This document shows positions 51,227-60,644 of a DNA stretch of 64,000 nucleotides, one piece after another. Within the stretch, counting starts at the first letter, position 1. Every line of letters starts with the position of its first letter. Origin of the DNA: Paenibacillus sp. FSL H7-0357 (GTDB lineage: Bacteria; Bacillota; Bacilli; Paenibacillales; Paenibacillaceae); the NCBI RefSeq assembly GCF_000758525.1, contig NZ_CP009241.1:2604001-2668000 (forward strand), given 5' to 3'. Under the pieces are notes generated by a model. That model did no database searches and was not told the DNA's origin. It saw only the letters and a list, made by a program, of their open reading frames with translations. The translations under genes and the position numbers were made by a program.

Positions 51227-52918
51227 TTACAGTGCTTTATCGTCAATGGAATTTAACCAGCCTTCAATCTCTCCGATGACGGAGCTGACACAACCATCCT
51301 CGAATGGTGAGATCAGACCGGCAAGCTGGGCCAGCTGGACAAAAGATTGGCTTCCCCCGGCCTCACAGAGGCGCAAATAATCGCTCCAGGCAGATTTGAA
51401 ATCTTCATTTGAACGTTTCCAGAACTGGAAAGCGCAGAGCTGGGCCAGCGTATAGTCGATATAATAGAACGGTGAGCGGAAGATATGTCCTTGCTTATGC
51501 CAGAACCCGCCTTGTTCCAGATAAGCGTTGCCGTCATAATCGCGGTGTGGCAAATATTTCTTCTCAATTGCCCGCCAAGCCTGCTTGCGCTCAAGCGGTG
51601 TGGCCTCTGGATTCTCATAGACAAAATGCTGGAATTCATCCACAGAAACACCATAGGGAATGAACTCCAATCCGGATGCCAGATGGTTGAAGCGGTATTT
51701 GTCGGCATCCTGCTCAAAGAACAGGTCCATCCACGGCCAGGCAAAAAACTCCATGCTCATTGAGTGAATTTCCGCCGCTTCCGAAGTCGGGAACTCATAT
51801 TCAGGCAACAGCATATTACGGCTTGAATAGACCTGGAAGGCATGGCCCACTTCATGGGTCAGCACATCAATATCTCCTGCCGTTCCGTTGAAATTGGAGA
51901 AAATGAACGGGGCCTGATACTGGCTCAGATAGGTACAGTATCCGCCGAATTGTTTGCCTTTTTTGCTTGTCAGATCCATGAGCTCGTTGTTCTTCATAAA
52001 AGTGAAAAATTCATCCGTTTCCGGAGAAAGCTCTTTGTACATCTTTGCACCGTTGGCCACAATCCACTCGGGATCGCCTTTGGGTTCAGCATTGCCTGTA
52101 TTGAAGTTAAAGCCTTCATCGTAATACTTCAGGGCATCCAGACCCAGACGTTCGGATTGGCGCTGCTTCAGCTTCAGGGAGACGGGAACGATATGCTCCA
52201 GCACCTGCTTACGGAAATTGGCGACCATCCCGGCGTTATAGTCGGTACGCATCATCCGGTCATAACCGAGTTCTACAAAGCTGGCGTAACCCAGCTTCTT
52301 GGCTATGCGGGTACGAACCTTAACGAGCTCGTCGTAAATACGGTCGAATTCGGCCTCATGTGCGGCCATAAATTCATTTTTGGCCAGATAAGCACGTTTG
52401 CGCGTATCGCGGTCTGTTGCCGTTTCAAACGGTGTCAATTGGGACAAGGTGCGTTCTTCCCCATCGAACTGGATCTTGGCGGAAGCGATCACCTGAGAGT
52501 ATTCGGTGGAGAGCTTGTTCTCCAGCTGCAGATCCTCAATAATTTCCGGACTGAAAATCCGGAGCGAAATTTCAGCCAGCTGGAGCAGCTGCGGGCTCCA
52601 TTCCTTTTCAATTTCAGCTCTGAATTTGGAGTTTACGAGCGCTTTGTAGTATTCAGTTATGTATTCCTGGACAATGGGGCTGATCTCATCTACGTAATCC
52701 TGTTCTGCCTTGTAGAATTCATCCTCAGTGTTGATGGAATGCCGGATGTAGACGAGGCTTGTCATGGTTTCAAAAGAACTGCGGAGTTTGTTAAGCGCAA
52801 GGATTGCTGCCTTTTGTTCCTCCCAGTTATCCGCTTCGAGACCTTTTAGCAGCGCCGTGAACTCCAGCTTAAACTTGTTTGCGTCGGGGCGTTCATAAGG
52901 GTATTCTGTAAATTTCAT
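51227..52918 (-). CDS. M3 family oligoendopeptidase (563 aa)
   Basis: This is a zinc metallopeptidase of the PepF/M3B type. The active site is HEVGH in DIDVLTHEVGHAFQVYSS (about residue 355), with the downstream Glu in SEAAEIHSMSMEFFAWPW. It cleaves short peptides in the cytoplasm. Length and order of helices are normal for the family. It is monocistronic, and the start has AAAGGATGTTG upstream. Confidence 0.92.
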   Translation of the reverse strand: MKFTEYPYERPDANKFKLEFTALLKGLEADNWEEQKAAILALNKLRSSFETMTSLVYIRHSINTEDEFYKAEQDYVDEISPIVQEYITEYYKALVNSKFRAEIEKEWSPQLLQLAEISLRIFSPEIIEDLQLENKLSTEYSQVIASAKIQFDGEERTLSQLTPFETATDRDTRKRAYLAKNEFMAAHEAEFDRIYDELVKVRTRIAKKLGYASFVELGYDRMMRTDYNAGMVANFRKQVLEHIVPVSLKLKQRQSERLGLDALKYYDEGFNFNTGNAEPKGDPEWIVANGAKMYKELSPETDEFFTFMKNNELMDLTSKKGKQFGGYCTYLSQYQAPFIFSNFNGTAGDIDVLTHEVGHAFQVYSSRNMLLPEYEFPTSEAAEIHSMSMEFFAWPWMDLFFEQDADKYRFNHLASGLEFIPYGVSVDEFQHFVYENPEATPLERKQAWRAIEKKYLPHRDYDGNAYLEQGGFWHKQGHIFRSPFYYIDYTLAQLCAFQFWKRSNEDFKSAWSDYLRLCEAGGSQSFVQLAQLAGLISPFEDGCVSSVIGEIEGWLNSIDDKAL

Positions 52919-53030
52919 GAAACCATCAACATCCTTTCTCTACCATATGCACTATATTATATACGCTGGAGCCTCAAAAAAACAAAAAAAATTAATATTC
53001 GGAGACCTTTAATTAATTTGGACGGGGGTA

Positions 53031-53061
53031 TTGACTCTCCCCTTAGAGGAGGCCCTAAACT
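53031..53061 (+). promoter_or_regulatory. MerR-type promoter with 19-bp spacer
   Basis: TTGACT (53031-53036), a 19-bp spacer holding the dyad CTCC-CCTTAGA-GGAG, and TAAACT (53056-53061) are the classic overlong MerR-activated promoter. It drives the truncated MerR gene, so the ancestral regulator was autoregulated. Confidence 0.7.
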
Positions 53062-53085
53062 ATGTTTTGAAAGGAGCGGGTTCAG

Positions 53086-53421
53086 TTGCTTTATGGCGTA
53101 AAGGAGACAGCCGCACTATCCAAGGTAACCGTCAAAACTCTGCATCACTATCACAAAACCGGCTTGCTGATGCCGTGTGAGATCAGTGAAGCGGGGTACC
53201 GTTTGTATGGGACGGAGGAGCTGGAACGGCTGCAGCAGATTATTTTCCAGCACAAGCGCAGTAGAGTGATTTCCAAACGGACAGCAGAGCTGTACGCACC
53301 GATATTCCGCCAAGCACGTTTAAGTGTTTGGCGGTTTTTGGTGATAAGTTGCAAATCTATTTTTTTGTCACGGAAATCCATATGCATCCATGTTATCATC
53401 GGTTCAGCAAAGGAGTGCTGA
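53086..53421 (+). pseudogene. Truncated MerR family regulator
   Basis: Residues 1-58 are a standard MerR DNA-binding domain (VKETAALSKVTVKTLHHYHKTGLL, then GYRLYGTEELERLQQIIFQ). After that the dimerisation helix and effector domain are missing. The frame runs through unrelated codons, including a transcription terminator (53307-53339), to a stop overlapping the next gene. TTG start after AAAGGAGCGGG. The product could not dimerise normally and is probably inactive, or at most a remnant that occupies its own promoter. Confidence 0.7.
53307..53339 (+). terminator. Terminator inside the truncated MerR frame
   Basis: CCGCCAAGCAC (53307-53317) pairs with GTGTTTGGCGG (53324-53334), followed by five T. 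It cuts the MerR unit off from the hydrolase gene. Confidence 0.8.
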
Positions 53422-54332
53422 TGTTGAAGACGAAGTTGATCCCACCACCAGGAAAGTTAATTCGGGTTAAAGGCAAACAGATGCATATCAGAATAAGTGG
53501 GTTACCAGGAGGTAAGACCGTTGTTTTCGATCATGGCTGCGGCTACGGATCTTATTCGGATACATGGTCACTAGTTGAGGAGAAAGTAGCGCCATTTGCA
53601 CAGACTGTTGTTTACGATCGGGCGGGGTATGGTTGGAGTGAGAAGGGATCCGTTCCTAGAAACAATGAGGAAGCTGTTGAAGACTTGCACGAGCTGCTTC
53701 AGGCAGCAGGCGTTCGACAGCCTTTTATCTATGTGGGCCATTCCTATGGTGGTGTAAATGCGCGTCTTTATGCGGAGCGCTATCCGGAAAATCTGGCTGG
53801 CATCGTGCTTGCTGATGCGAGTCACGAAGATGAGCTGACAGACCGGTTCCCAAGAGAACATGTGAAGGGCCAAAAGTCGGGAATATGGATGTTTCGGATG
53901 CTGTATTGGTTGACCAGAGCAGGGATTCTGAATTGGCTATTGCAGCGTAATAAGCTGAAGGATTTTGAAGCTCTGTTGAAGCATTTCCCTGAGCCTATAG
54001 CGGAACGGATGAGACTAATGACGCCGCAGAGAGCGACAGGGTTGGCAGTATATCAGGAATTCAAAAATTTACAGCTTGGCTATGATGCCGTCCGGAATAA
54101 AAGTCTTCCTGCAGGATTGCCCTTACTTGTGCTGAAAAGTGGCAAAGTGGAGCATTTAGAGAAACTTCCGTCAGGGATAGCCGATAAAATAACAAGCTGT
54201 TTATTGGATGTAGCTGAAGAAATGTCCCAGTTGTCTGACCAGGGCGAACTGGTCGTTGTGGAAGACAGCGGACATAATATTCATATCGAACGACCCGATG
54301 CCGTAGCTCAAGGAATCCGTCAAATGCTTTAA
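53421..54332 (+). CDS. Alpha/beta hydrolase (303 aa)
   Basis: Oxyanion region VFDHGCGYGSY, YDRAGYGWSEKG, the nucleophile elbow VGHSYGGVNARLYAERYP, and the His in VEDSGHNIHIERPDAV give the catalytic triad of a soluble alpha/beta hydrolase. The acid is probably the Asp in VLADASHEDE or a later one. The substrate is unknown. The ATG at 53421 has AAAGGAGTGCTG, and it overlaps the stop of the MerR remnant. A promoter of its own between 53340 and 53400 is likely because a terminator separates it from the MerR unit. Confidence 0.85.
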   Translation: MLKTKLIPPPGKLIRVKGKQMHIRISGLPGGKTVVFDHGCGYGSYSDTWSLVEEKVAPFAQTVVYDRAGYGWSEKGSVPRNNEEAVEDLHELLQAAGVRQPFIYVGHSYGGVNARLYAERYPENLAGIVLADASHEDELTDRFPREHVKGQKSGIWMFRMLYWLTRAGILNWLLQRNKLKDFEALLKHFPEPIAERMRLMTPQRATGLAVYQEFKNLQLGYDAVRNKSLPAGLPLLVLKSGKVEHLEKLPSGIADKITSCLLDVAEEMSQLSDQGELVVVEDSGHNIHIERPDAVAQGIRQML

Positions 54333-54436
54333 AAACCGTGTTTCCGAACATATGCAACCTGTGGTTGACAGATTGTTAACGTCGCTTGGTAGTCAGGAAC
54401 ATACCGGTTTAATACGATAAGCTTGAGGTGATGATG

Positions 54437-55225
54437 ATGGATTTTGCGGATAAACTGCAAGGCTACAGAAAACAAAGGGGGATGTCCCAAGAAAATTTGG
54501 CGGAGGTCATCGGTGTGTCGCGGCAAGCCGTATCTAAGTGGGAATCGGGTCAGTCGTATCCGGAAATGGATAAGATGATTGCCTTAAGCAAGTTCTTTGG
54601 TGTAAGTATGGACCATATGGTTAAGGAAGTTTCAGGTAATCAGGAAACAGTCCCGCCACTCGATGCTGGGAACTTCCACGCTGATGTAACTGCAAAGTAT
54701 CATTATGAATACAAGAGCAAACGAACGTTGTTAGGGATTCCGCTGGTGCATATTAATGTCGGACGCGGAATTTATGTCGCCAAGGGAGTTCTGGCTATTG
54801 GGAATATTGCCGTTGGCGGTTTGTCAGTCGGAATCCTCTCGCTTGGCGGCCTATGCTTCGGCGCACTTGCAGGGGGGATGATCAGTATTGCCGGGCTGGC
54901 TCTTGGCTTGTTGTTGGCCATAGGCGGACTGGCCGCAGGAATTATCGCTATAGGAGGGCTTGCCGTTGGAATCTTCGCCATCGGCGGGCTGTCCATCGGA
55001 ATGTTCTCGCTCGGCGGCTGTGCGGTTGCCTCGCGGATCGCCATCGGGGGTTATGCAAGCGGGCATATTGCGATCGGCGACGTGGCCAAGGGGGCGTACA
55101 CGATCTTGGTCGAACAGGATCATTTCAGCAGCATTCAGGCTGAGCAAGTGAGGGGACTGATTAATCAGGAGTACCCGCGCCTGTGGAAGCCAGTGGCAGA
55201 AGGGATCATAGCTATATTCGAATAG
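54437..55225 (+). CDS. XRE-type regulator with a glycine-rich repeat membrane domain (262 aa)
   Basis: An N-terminal helix-turn-helix (about 1-65; YRKQRGMSQENLAEVIGVSRQAVSKWESGQSYP) is followed by a linker. Then about 105 residues are built from a repeat of the form xAIGGLAxGI (about 110-215), for example LAIGGLAAGIIAIGGLAVGIF. The regular six-residue spacing of small and hydrophobic residues suggests a repeat solenoid or a set of short membrane-associated turns rather than ordinary helices. A short soluble tail follows. The start at 54437 is the ATG best spaced from GAGGTG. It is probably a membrane-linked regulator. The signal is unknown. Confidence 0.75.
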   Translation: MDFADKLQGYRKQRGMSQENLAEVIGVSRQAVSKWESGQSYPEMDKMIALSKFFGVSMDHMVKEVSGNQETVPPLDAGNFHADVTAKYHYEYKSKRTLLGIPLVHINVGRGIYVAKGVLAIGNIAVGGLSVGILSLGGLCFGALAGGMISIAGLALGLLLAIGGLAAGIIAIGGLAVGIFAIGGLSIGMFSLGGCAVASRIAIGGYASGHIAIGDVAKGAYTILVEQDHFSSIQAEQVRGLINQEYPRLWKPVAEGIIAIFE

Positions 55226-55451
55226 AAGCTAGTGTAGTATCCAGCCGCTGATCACTGACAGGAAACTTTCTAACCAGCTTCCGGAGCGCATGGCTGTGAC
55301 GCTGTACTCCGGGGGGATTTCTGCAGGAAGGCTGGCACCCCTGTTACAATTTGGTATACTGAGCCTATTATTACAACTTCCTATGCAACCAGTGTTTGGC
55401 AGATGAAGTATGTTTCGCATAGAGATCTAATGTGTTATGGGGGAAATGGGA

Positions 55452-56762
55452 TTGAAGAAGGCTGTTTTGTGTTCAATATTGTTCATGTTTATAATGGGTA
55501 GCTTGATTCCCGGGGTGGGGGCAGCTGCGAATTCCGTCTATCCGAGTGATAATGGGCCCCGGCAATCCAGTTATGCTGCACCGTTAGCCAAGCCGGAGTT
55601 GAAGTGGGCGGTTCCGTTCACAGGAGAAATTAAGCAGGTGGTTATTGATTCAGCAGGTATTTTGTATGTTCTGTCCGAAGGAGTGCGGGTAGTGAAATTA
55701 ACGTCACTCCGGGCAAGCGGCGAGATCCTCTGGTCCAAGGAAATAAAGGGTGTAGAGGCGAATGCACTCAACCTGTCCAACGATAAGTTTCTGATCGTAT
55801 CAAGCTCGCTCGACGGCCGGGAGCTGACGGATTCTTCTAGGCTGAACGACAGAACGGCGATTGTATCCAAATACACTATCGCCGGAGAGCTGCTTTGGGA
55901 AAATACATATGAATATGTAATGAGACTCGGCAATATCACCGTAGGCGATGACGGCTATGTGGCGCTTGCGCTATCGTACTTTACTCAAGCAAGCGGATCG
56001 AAGAGATATACGGAACATGTGAAGCTGATCGGCATGAATGCGAGTGGTGAAACCAAGTTCAACAACACAATGGTTTCGGACACGGAGACGGTCCCTGTAT
56101 ATTTCTCTGCTCCTCTAATTGTGAAGGACAACGTATACTTGTCGATATCCAAGGGATTCATGAGACCTTATAGTTCAAGAGCGATGATCGCCGAATTCAC
56201 GGATGCCCAATTTTTAAAGATCAGCAAGCAGGGAGTATTGTTGTCCAGCACAAAGTATAAGGGCATTATTCCGTATGCTCCTGTCTATTACAACAACAAT
56301 TTCTATGTGAGCGGTGAACCCTATGGCGGGGACAACAACTTGTATATAATCAATACCGCCGGGAAGATCACCAAGACCATCAGCGTAGAAGCGGGCCATA
56401 TCGGCAACCAGATTCCGGCTTCCATCAGCACGGATGGGCATATTGTTTTTGCACAGCATGTGTACAGTCCTGCCGGCAAGCTGCTCTGGAGTTTTCAGCC
56501 GACTGTCAAAGGCAAGGTCTACCGCTTTTATCCGTATTCCGTACCTGGCCTCACCCTTGACAGCAGCCAGAATATTGTATTTAGCGGCTATGATAGTCTA
56601 TACGGTGGCGCTTACATTAGCTCCATCAATATGAAGACTAAAAAAATCAACTGGAGCTTGCCCATTAACACAGACGCACGGTCTCCAATCATCATTGGCA
56701 AGGACGGAACGATATATGTATGGGGGAATAAGCTGTATGCATACGGCAAGAAAGCTTCGTAA
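55452..56762 (+). CDS. Secreted PQQ-like beta-propeller repeat protein (about 436 aa)
   Basis: A signal peptide (KKAVLCSILFMFIMGSLIPG, cleavage near GVGAAA) is followed by propeller-like repeats: IKQVVIDSAGILYVLSEG, GNITVGDDGYVALAL, GHIVFAQHVYSPAGKLLWSF and IIGKDGTIYVWGNKLYA. The TTG at 55452 is favoured because GGGGGAA lies six bases before it and the protein then begins with a typical M-K-K signal. ATGs at 55437 and 55446 are alternatives. No enzyme residues for PQQ are apparent, so it is likely a structural or binding protein on the surface. Confidence 0.75.
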   Translation: MKKAVLCSILFMFIMGSLIPGVGAAANSVYPSDNGPRQSSYAAPLAKPELKWAVPFTGEIKQVVIDSAGILYVLSEGVRVVKLTSLRASGEILWSKEIKGVEANALNLSNDKFLIVSSSLDGRELTDSSRLNDRTAIVSKYTIAGELLWENTYEYVMRLGNITVGDDGYVALALSYFTQASGSKRYTEHVKLIGMNASGETKFNNTMVSDTETVPVYFSAPLIVKDNVYLSISKGFMRPYSSRAMIAEFTDAQFLKISKQGVLLSSTKYKGIIPYAPVYYNNNFYVSGEPYGGDNNLYIINTAGKITKTISVEAGHIGNQIPASISTDGHIVFAQHVYSPAGKLLWSFQPTVKGKVYRFYPYSVPGLTLDSSQNIVFSGYDSLYGGAYISSINMKTKKINWSLPINTDARSPIIIGKDGTIYVWGNKLYAYGKKAS

Positions 56763-56790
56763 GTAAGCTGAACCTTGAACAGTTATTCCA

Positions 56791-56815
56791 AAACGGCAGA
56801 AATGCCGTTTTTTTG
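56791..56815 (+). terminator. Terminator after the propeller protein gene
   Basis: AAACGGCA-GAAA-TGCCGTTT plus T run, the same stem as at 10033 and 22960. Confidence 0.85.
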
Positions 56816-56879
56816 TTGCCCGCGTCCCCGGATAAGCACGCATTTTCCAGCTGGTGAAGGCCGTGGCGCGGGAGGGGTC

Positions 56880-57420
56880 AATCCCTTGTGCAGGGGGATT
56901 TCTGAGCAGGCCAAGCCCCTGAGCAGGTCAAGCCGCGCGCAAGTTAAATCCCCTGCGTAAACCAACCCCTGGGCAGGCCAATCCCGCCCAAACCAAGCCT
57001 CTGAGCAGGTCAAGCCGCGAGCAAGCCAATCCCCAGCGTAAACCAACTGGCATAGCAGGATAAGCTCCGCCCAAGCCAATCCAGCACAGGCCAATCCCGC
57101 TCAGGGCAATCCCCCGCGTAGGCTGCGGACTGTATAGCTCTTATTTATGCGTATCTGTTCATTTCAGCGGGTTCGCGGACCGTATAGCCGTTATTATGCT
57201 TCAGCATCATGTTTATAGAGGTGATTTGTGCAAATAGCTGCATTCCAGTCCGCAAGGTGGCTTAATGAGGCGGATTCATGTGAATAAGGGCGCCTCGGTC
57301 CGCAACATTTCCTCCGCACTCAACCTCTGCCCCCAACACTCTGCCCCCAACACTCTGCCCCAATCACTCTGCCCCCAATCACTCTGCCCTCAATAACTCT
57401 ATCTCCAATTACGATGTTCG
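56880..57420. repeat. Non-coding repetitive region
   Basis: Three repeat types follow one another. From 56880 to 57120 there are about a dozen degenerate units built on GAGCAGGCCAATCCC or GCGCAAGCCAATCCC. At 57125-57150 and 57175-57199 lie two copies of GCGGACYGTATAGCYSTTAT. At 57321-57410 there are at least five tandem copies of a 14-bp unit, ACTCTGCCCCCAAY. ORFs here are short and repetitive. No gene is seen. Confidence 0.75.
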
Positions 57421-57444
57421 AGTCGCTATGTGCTTGTCTCGCCT

Positions 57445-58338
57445 TCAGATGCGGATCGTGCGGATCAGGTCGATGAACAAGCCGATCAGCGGGGAATAGT
57501 GGCGGTCGCGATTATAGGAGTAGAAGATATGCCGCTGAAAATTGTAGTCCGGAATAGTCCGCATCATTAATTTTCCCCTCGCCACCTCATCCTCCACGGC
57601 AAGCCGCGAAATAAAAGACACATGTCTGCCGCCCATAAGCGATTGCTTGATCGCCTCCAGTGAATCGAGCAGGATATGGGCTCTTGGCGTTACGCCGGAT
57701 CGTTCAAACCATTTGTTGGTCAACTGGCGTGTGCTCGATTCCATATCATGCAGAATAAAATGGGCCGATGCGATCTCGGACGGACTAAGCCTGGTCTGAG
57801 CCGCAAATTCATGAGTGGGGGCGAACACCAGTACAAGCTCATCTTCGCATAAGGACTGGCTGTGCAGAGTCGGCACATAAAAGGATTCCGTGGACAATAT
57901 GCCCAGATCAATTTCATGGTTCACCAGCATCTCTTTAATTACAGGGGAGGGCTTAACCGATAACGAAATCGTTGTTCCCGGATGCTGCTCTCCGAACTGG
58001 CCCAGGATTTGGGGGAGAATATACGTGGCCGGCACATAACTTGCGCCGATTTTGAGCGTGCCGCGGCCTGCATTACTGAACTCCTTCACTACCCGCTCGG
58101 CTTCTGCGGCCAGGGCATTGATTTTGACGGCATAATGAAGAAACGCCTTGCCGCTTTCCGTCAGGATCATTTTATCCATTCTCGACTCAAAAAGCTTCTC
58201 CCCGAGCTGCTGCTCCAAATTCTTCAAATGATAAGTCACTGTAGGCTGCTTCAGTCCCAGTTCTTCGGCTACTGTCGTGATTTTCCTGTGTTTATGGAGC
58301 AGTTCTACGATCTGCAGCTTAATCAAATTCAGGTTCAT
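57445..58338 (-). CDS. LysR family transcriptional regulator (297 aa)
   Basis: The winged helix is visible in LHKHRKITTVAEELGLKQPTVTYHLKNLEQQLG (residues 14-46). The effector domain starts about residue 90 (GTLKIGASYVPATYILPQIL), CysB/CbbR-like. It diverges from the ABC importer operon across about 200 bp, which is AT-rich with an ATTCTATGAAT dyad near 58385. It probably controls that operon in response to its substrate. Confidence 0.9.
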   Translation of the reverse strand: MNLNLIKLQIVELLHKHRKITTVAEELGLKQPTVTYHLKNLEQQLGEKLFESRMDKMILTESGKAFLHYAVKINALAAEAERVVKEFSNAGRGTLKIGASYVPATYILPQILGQFGEQHPGTTISLSVKPSPVIKEMLVNHEIDLGILSTESFYVPTLHSQSLCEDELVLVFAPTHEFAAQTRLSPSEIASAHFILHDMESSTRQLTNKWFERSGVTPRAHILLDSLEAIKQSLMGGRHVSFISRLAVEDEVARGKLMMRTIPDYNFQRHIFYSYNRDRHYSPLIGLFIDLIRTIRI

Positions 58339-58542
58339 TTCTATTCACTCCCTCGTCTGCTAGCTAAACGATAACATAGAAAAATTCTATGAATGTTAAA
58401 ATAAATCGGTGAAAAAGTTAATATCGGCGTTACACCCGGCAAATATTGCGGGAATTGTTTGCCTATAAACTAAGGACATGTTCATAGCAATCCTACTTTA
58501 GTGCAGTCATTATCTCTTTATAAGTTAAGAACAGGCAGGTAC

Positions 58543-59517
58543 ATGAGAATGAAGCAGCTTATCATTAGCGGACTGGAAAAGAAATTCGGTGACGTGCATG
58601 CCCTGAAGCCTGCCGATCTGACCATTGCGGCAGGAAGCTTTACCACGTTGCTTGGGCCTTCGGGCTGCGGTAAAACCACCCTGCTTCGTCTGCTAGCAGG
58701 ACTGGAAACACCGGATGCCGGAGAAATTGTGGCTGACGGGGAACTTATTTTCTCCAGCAGCCGGAAGATCAGCCAGCCGATTCACCGCCGGAATTTCGGA
58801 ATGGTCTTTCAGGATTTTGCGCTTTGGCCGCATCTGAGTGTCTTTGAGAATGTAGCGTTTGGGCTGCGGGCATCGCGGCAGAAGAAGGAGCTGCGCAGCC
58901 GGGTGCAGGAAGCGCTGCGCAGCGTAAGGCTGGAAGGACTGGAGCTGCGGTTTCCCCATCAGCTGTCCGGCGGGCAGCAGCAGCGGGTCGCTTTTGCCAG
59001 AGCGGTGGTGACCCGGCCCCGGCTGGTGCTGTTCGATGAACCACTCAGTGCGCTGGATGCCGTCCTCCGGGATGAGATGCGGCTGGAGCTGCTCTCCCTG
59101 GTGAAGGACATGGGCATCACGGCATTGTACGTGACACATGACCAGACCGAAGCGATGTCCATGTCGGATGAGGTGGTTGTCATGCATGGCGGAAGCATCC
59201 TACAGACCGGTGCCCCCGAGGAAATTTACAAGAAGCCGGCAGAGCCTTTTGTTGCCCGCTTTATCGGCAGGTCAAACTGGATTGTCCCCGGGAAGCAAAT
59301 GCTTCGTCCGGAGCAACTACGCTGGATCGACAGGGAGGGAACCTCTCAGGCATTTACCGGAATTATCCGGCATGTCAGCTATATGGGTGACCGCTATGAG
59401 GTCATTCTGGAGATGCAGGGAATGGGCACCTGGACGGCCTATCATTCACACCGCTTAACGGTGGGTGAGAGCATTCAGGTCTACGCCTCACAGGAGCACA
59501 TTCACCATCTGAACTAA
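58543..59517 (+). CDS. ABC importer ATP-binding protein, FbpC/PotA-like (324 aa)
   Basis: Walker A GPSGCGKT, Q-loop MVFQDFALWPHLSVFENVAFG, signature LSGGQQQR, Walker B RLVLFDEPLSALD and H-loop VTHDQTEAM are visible. A C-terminal TOBE-type region (RPEQLRWIDREGTSQAFTG, RHVSYMGDRYEV) is short. This is the type found in iron(III), spermidine and 2-aminoethylphosphonate importers. The start is ATG 58543 or 58549 behind GGCAGGTAC. It is the first gene of a four-gene operon. Confidence 0.9.
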   Translation: MRMKQLIISGLEKKFGDVHALKPADLTIAAGSFTTLLGPSGCGKTTLLRLLAGLETPDAGEIVADGELIFSSSRKISQPIHRRNFGMVFQDFALWPHLSVFENVAFGLRASRQKKELRSRVQEALRSVRLEGLELRFPHQLSGGQQQRVAFARAVVTRPRLVLFDEPLSALDAVLRDEMRLELLSLVKDMGITALYVTHDQTEAMSMSDEVVVMHGGSILQTGAPEEIYKKPAEPFVARFIGRSNWIVPGKQMLRPEQLRWIDREGTSQAFTGIIRHVSYMGDRYEVILEMQGMGTWTAYHSHRLTVGESIQVYASQEHIHHLN

Positions 59518-59544
59518 TCACAATTATTATTAGGAGGTCTTCCC

Positions 59545-60639
59545 TTGAATTTCATTAAAAAAAGCAAACTAGGTTCCGTTCTTTTGACTGCCGTACTAAG
59601 CATCAGCCTGGCTGGCTGCGGTTCCTCCAATACACCTGAGGCTAACGCTAAAGCGAACGACAGCAAGACCAAAAACAATAATACTCCGACTGCCACTGAA
59701 CAAGCCTCACCACCGGCAGAGAATACGCTTAGCGGCAGTCTTGTGGTATACAGCGCTGGACCTGAGGGACTGGCGAATAAAATCAAAGAAGGGTTCGAAG
59801 CGAAGACCGGAGTCAAAGTGGAAATGTTCCAGGGCACCACAGGCAAGATTCTTGCTCGGATGGAGGCGGAGAAATCCAACCCGGTGGTCGATGTGGTGGT
59901 TCTTGCCTCCCTGCCTTCCATGCAGGGCATGAAAAACGACGGATTATTGCTTCCTTATCAAGAAGCGGTGAATGCCGGCAAACTTGTCAGTGACTGGTCG
60001 GATGCGGAAGGGAATTACTTCAGCTACAGTGCGTCCGCACTGGGAATTGTCTATAACACCAAGAAAGTAACCACACCGCCGGCTTCCTGGGCTGACCTGG
60101 GCCAGCCGGAATGGAAGGGCGTGGTCAACATCCCCGATCCTTCGCTCTCTGGCTCGGCACTGGATTTCATGACCGGTTACCTGAGTGCTCAGGGAGACAG
60201 CGGCTGGGATCTGTTCAAGCAATATAAAGCAAATGGGGTGGCGATGGCAGGGGCGAATCAGGAAGCACTGGATCCGGTAATTACCGGTGCCAAATCCGTG
60301 GTTGCCGCAGGGGTAGATTATATGGCCTACAAAGCCAAAGCGGATGGAGAGCCGGTGGATATCGTGTATCCGGCTGAAGGCACAGTGATCAGCCCGCGTC
60401 CGGCGGCCATTATTAAGACGAGTGCAAATGTGGACAACGCCAAAGCATTTATTGATTATCTGCTTTCTGATGAAGCCCAGGCACTCGTAGCCAAGGCGTA
60501 CCTGCTGCCGGGAAGAAGCGATGTGAAGGCGGAGAACCGCGCCAATCTGGATGAAATCAAAACCTTTGACGTGAATTGGGATTGGATGAACGAACATGGC
60601 GATGAAGTGTCCACAACATTTACGGATTTGTTCAAATAA
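59545..60639 (+). CDS. Extracellular solute-binding lipoprotein, FbpA-like (364 aa)
   Basis: The TTG start follows TAGGAGGTC. The lipobox is SLAGC (Cys25) and a Thr/Pro/Asn linker follows. The binding domain (LVVYSAGPEGLANKIKEGFEAKTGVKVEM, SNPVVDVVVLASLPSMQGM, PSLSGSALDFMTGYL, IVYPAEGTVISPRPAAII) belongs to the type 2 family of FbpA, AfuA and 2-aminoethylphosphonate binders. The double tyrosine used for Fe(III) by FbpA (YY) is replaced by DYMAYK, so iron is not certain. It captures substrate for the adjacent permease. Confidence 0.88.
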   Translation: MNFIKKSKLGSVLLTAVLSISLAGCGSSNTPEANAKANDSKTKNNNTPTATEQASPPAENTLSGSLVVYSAGPEGLANKIKEGFEAKTGVKVEMFQGTTGKILARMEAEKSNPVVDVVVLASLPSMQGMKNDGLLLPYQEAVNAGKLVSDWSDAEGNYFSYSASALGIVYNTKKVTTPPASWADLGQPEWKGVVNIPDPSLSGSALDFMTGYLSAQGDSGWDLFKQYKANGVAMAGANQEALDPVITGAKSVVAAGVDYMAYKAKADGEPVDIVYPAEGTVISPRPAAIIKTSANVDNAKAFIDYLLSDEAQALVAKAYLLPGRSDVKAENRANLDEIKTFDVNWDWMNEHGDEVSTTFTDLFK

Positions 60640-60644
60640 GCGGA

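Noticed and set aside
57321..57410. Tandem 14-bp repeats considered as a CRISPR array
   Set aside because: Units are adjacent with no unique spacers, and no cas genes are present.
59545..60639. Firm call as an iron(III)-binding protein
   Set aside because: The YY pair typical of FbpA is not present, so the substrate is left open.
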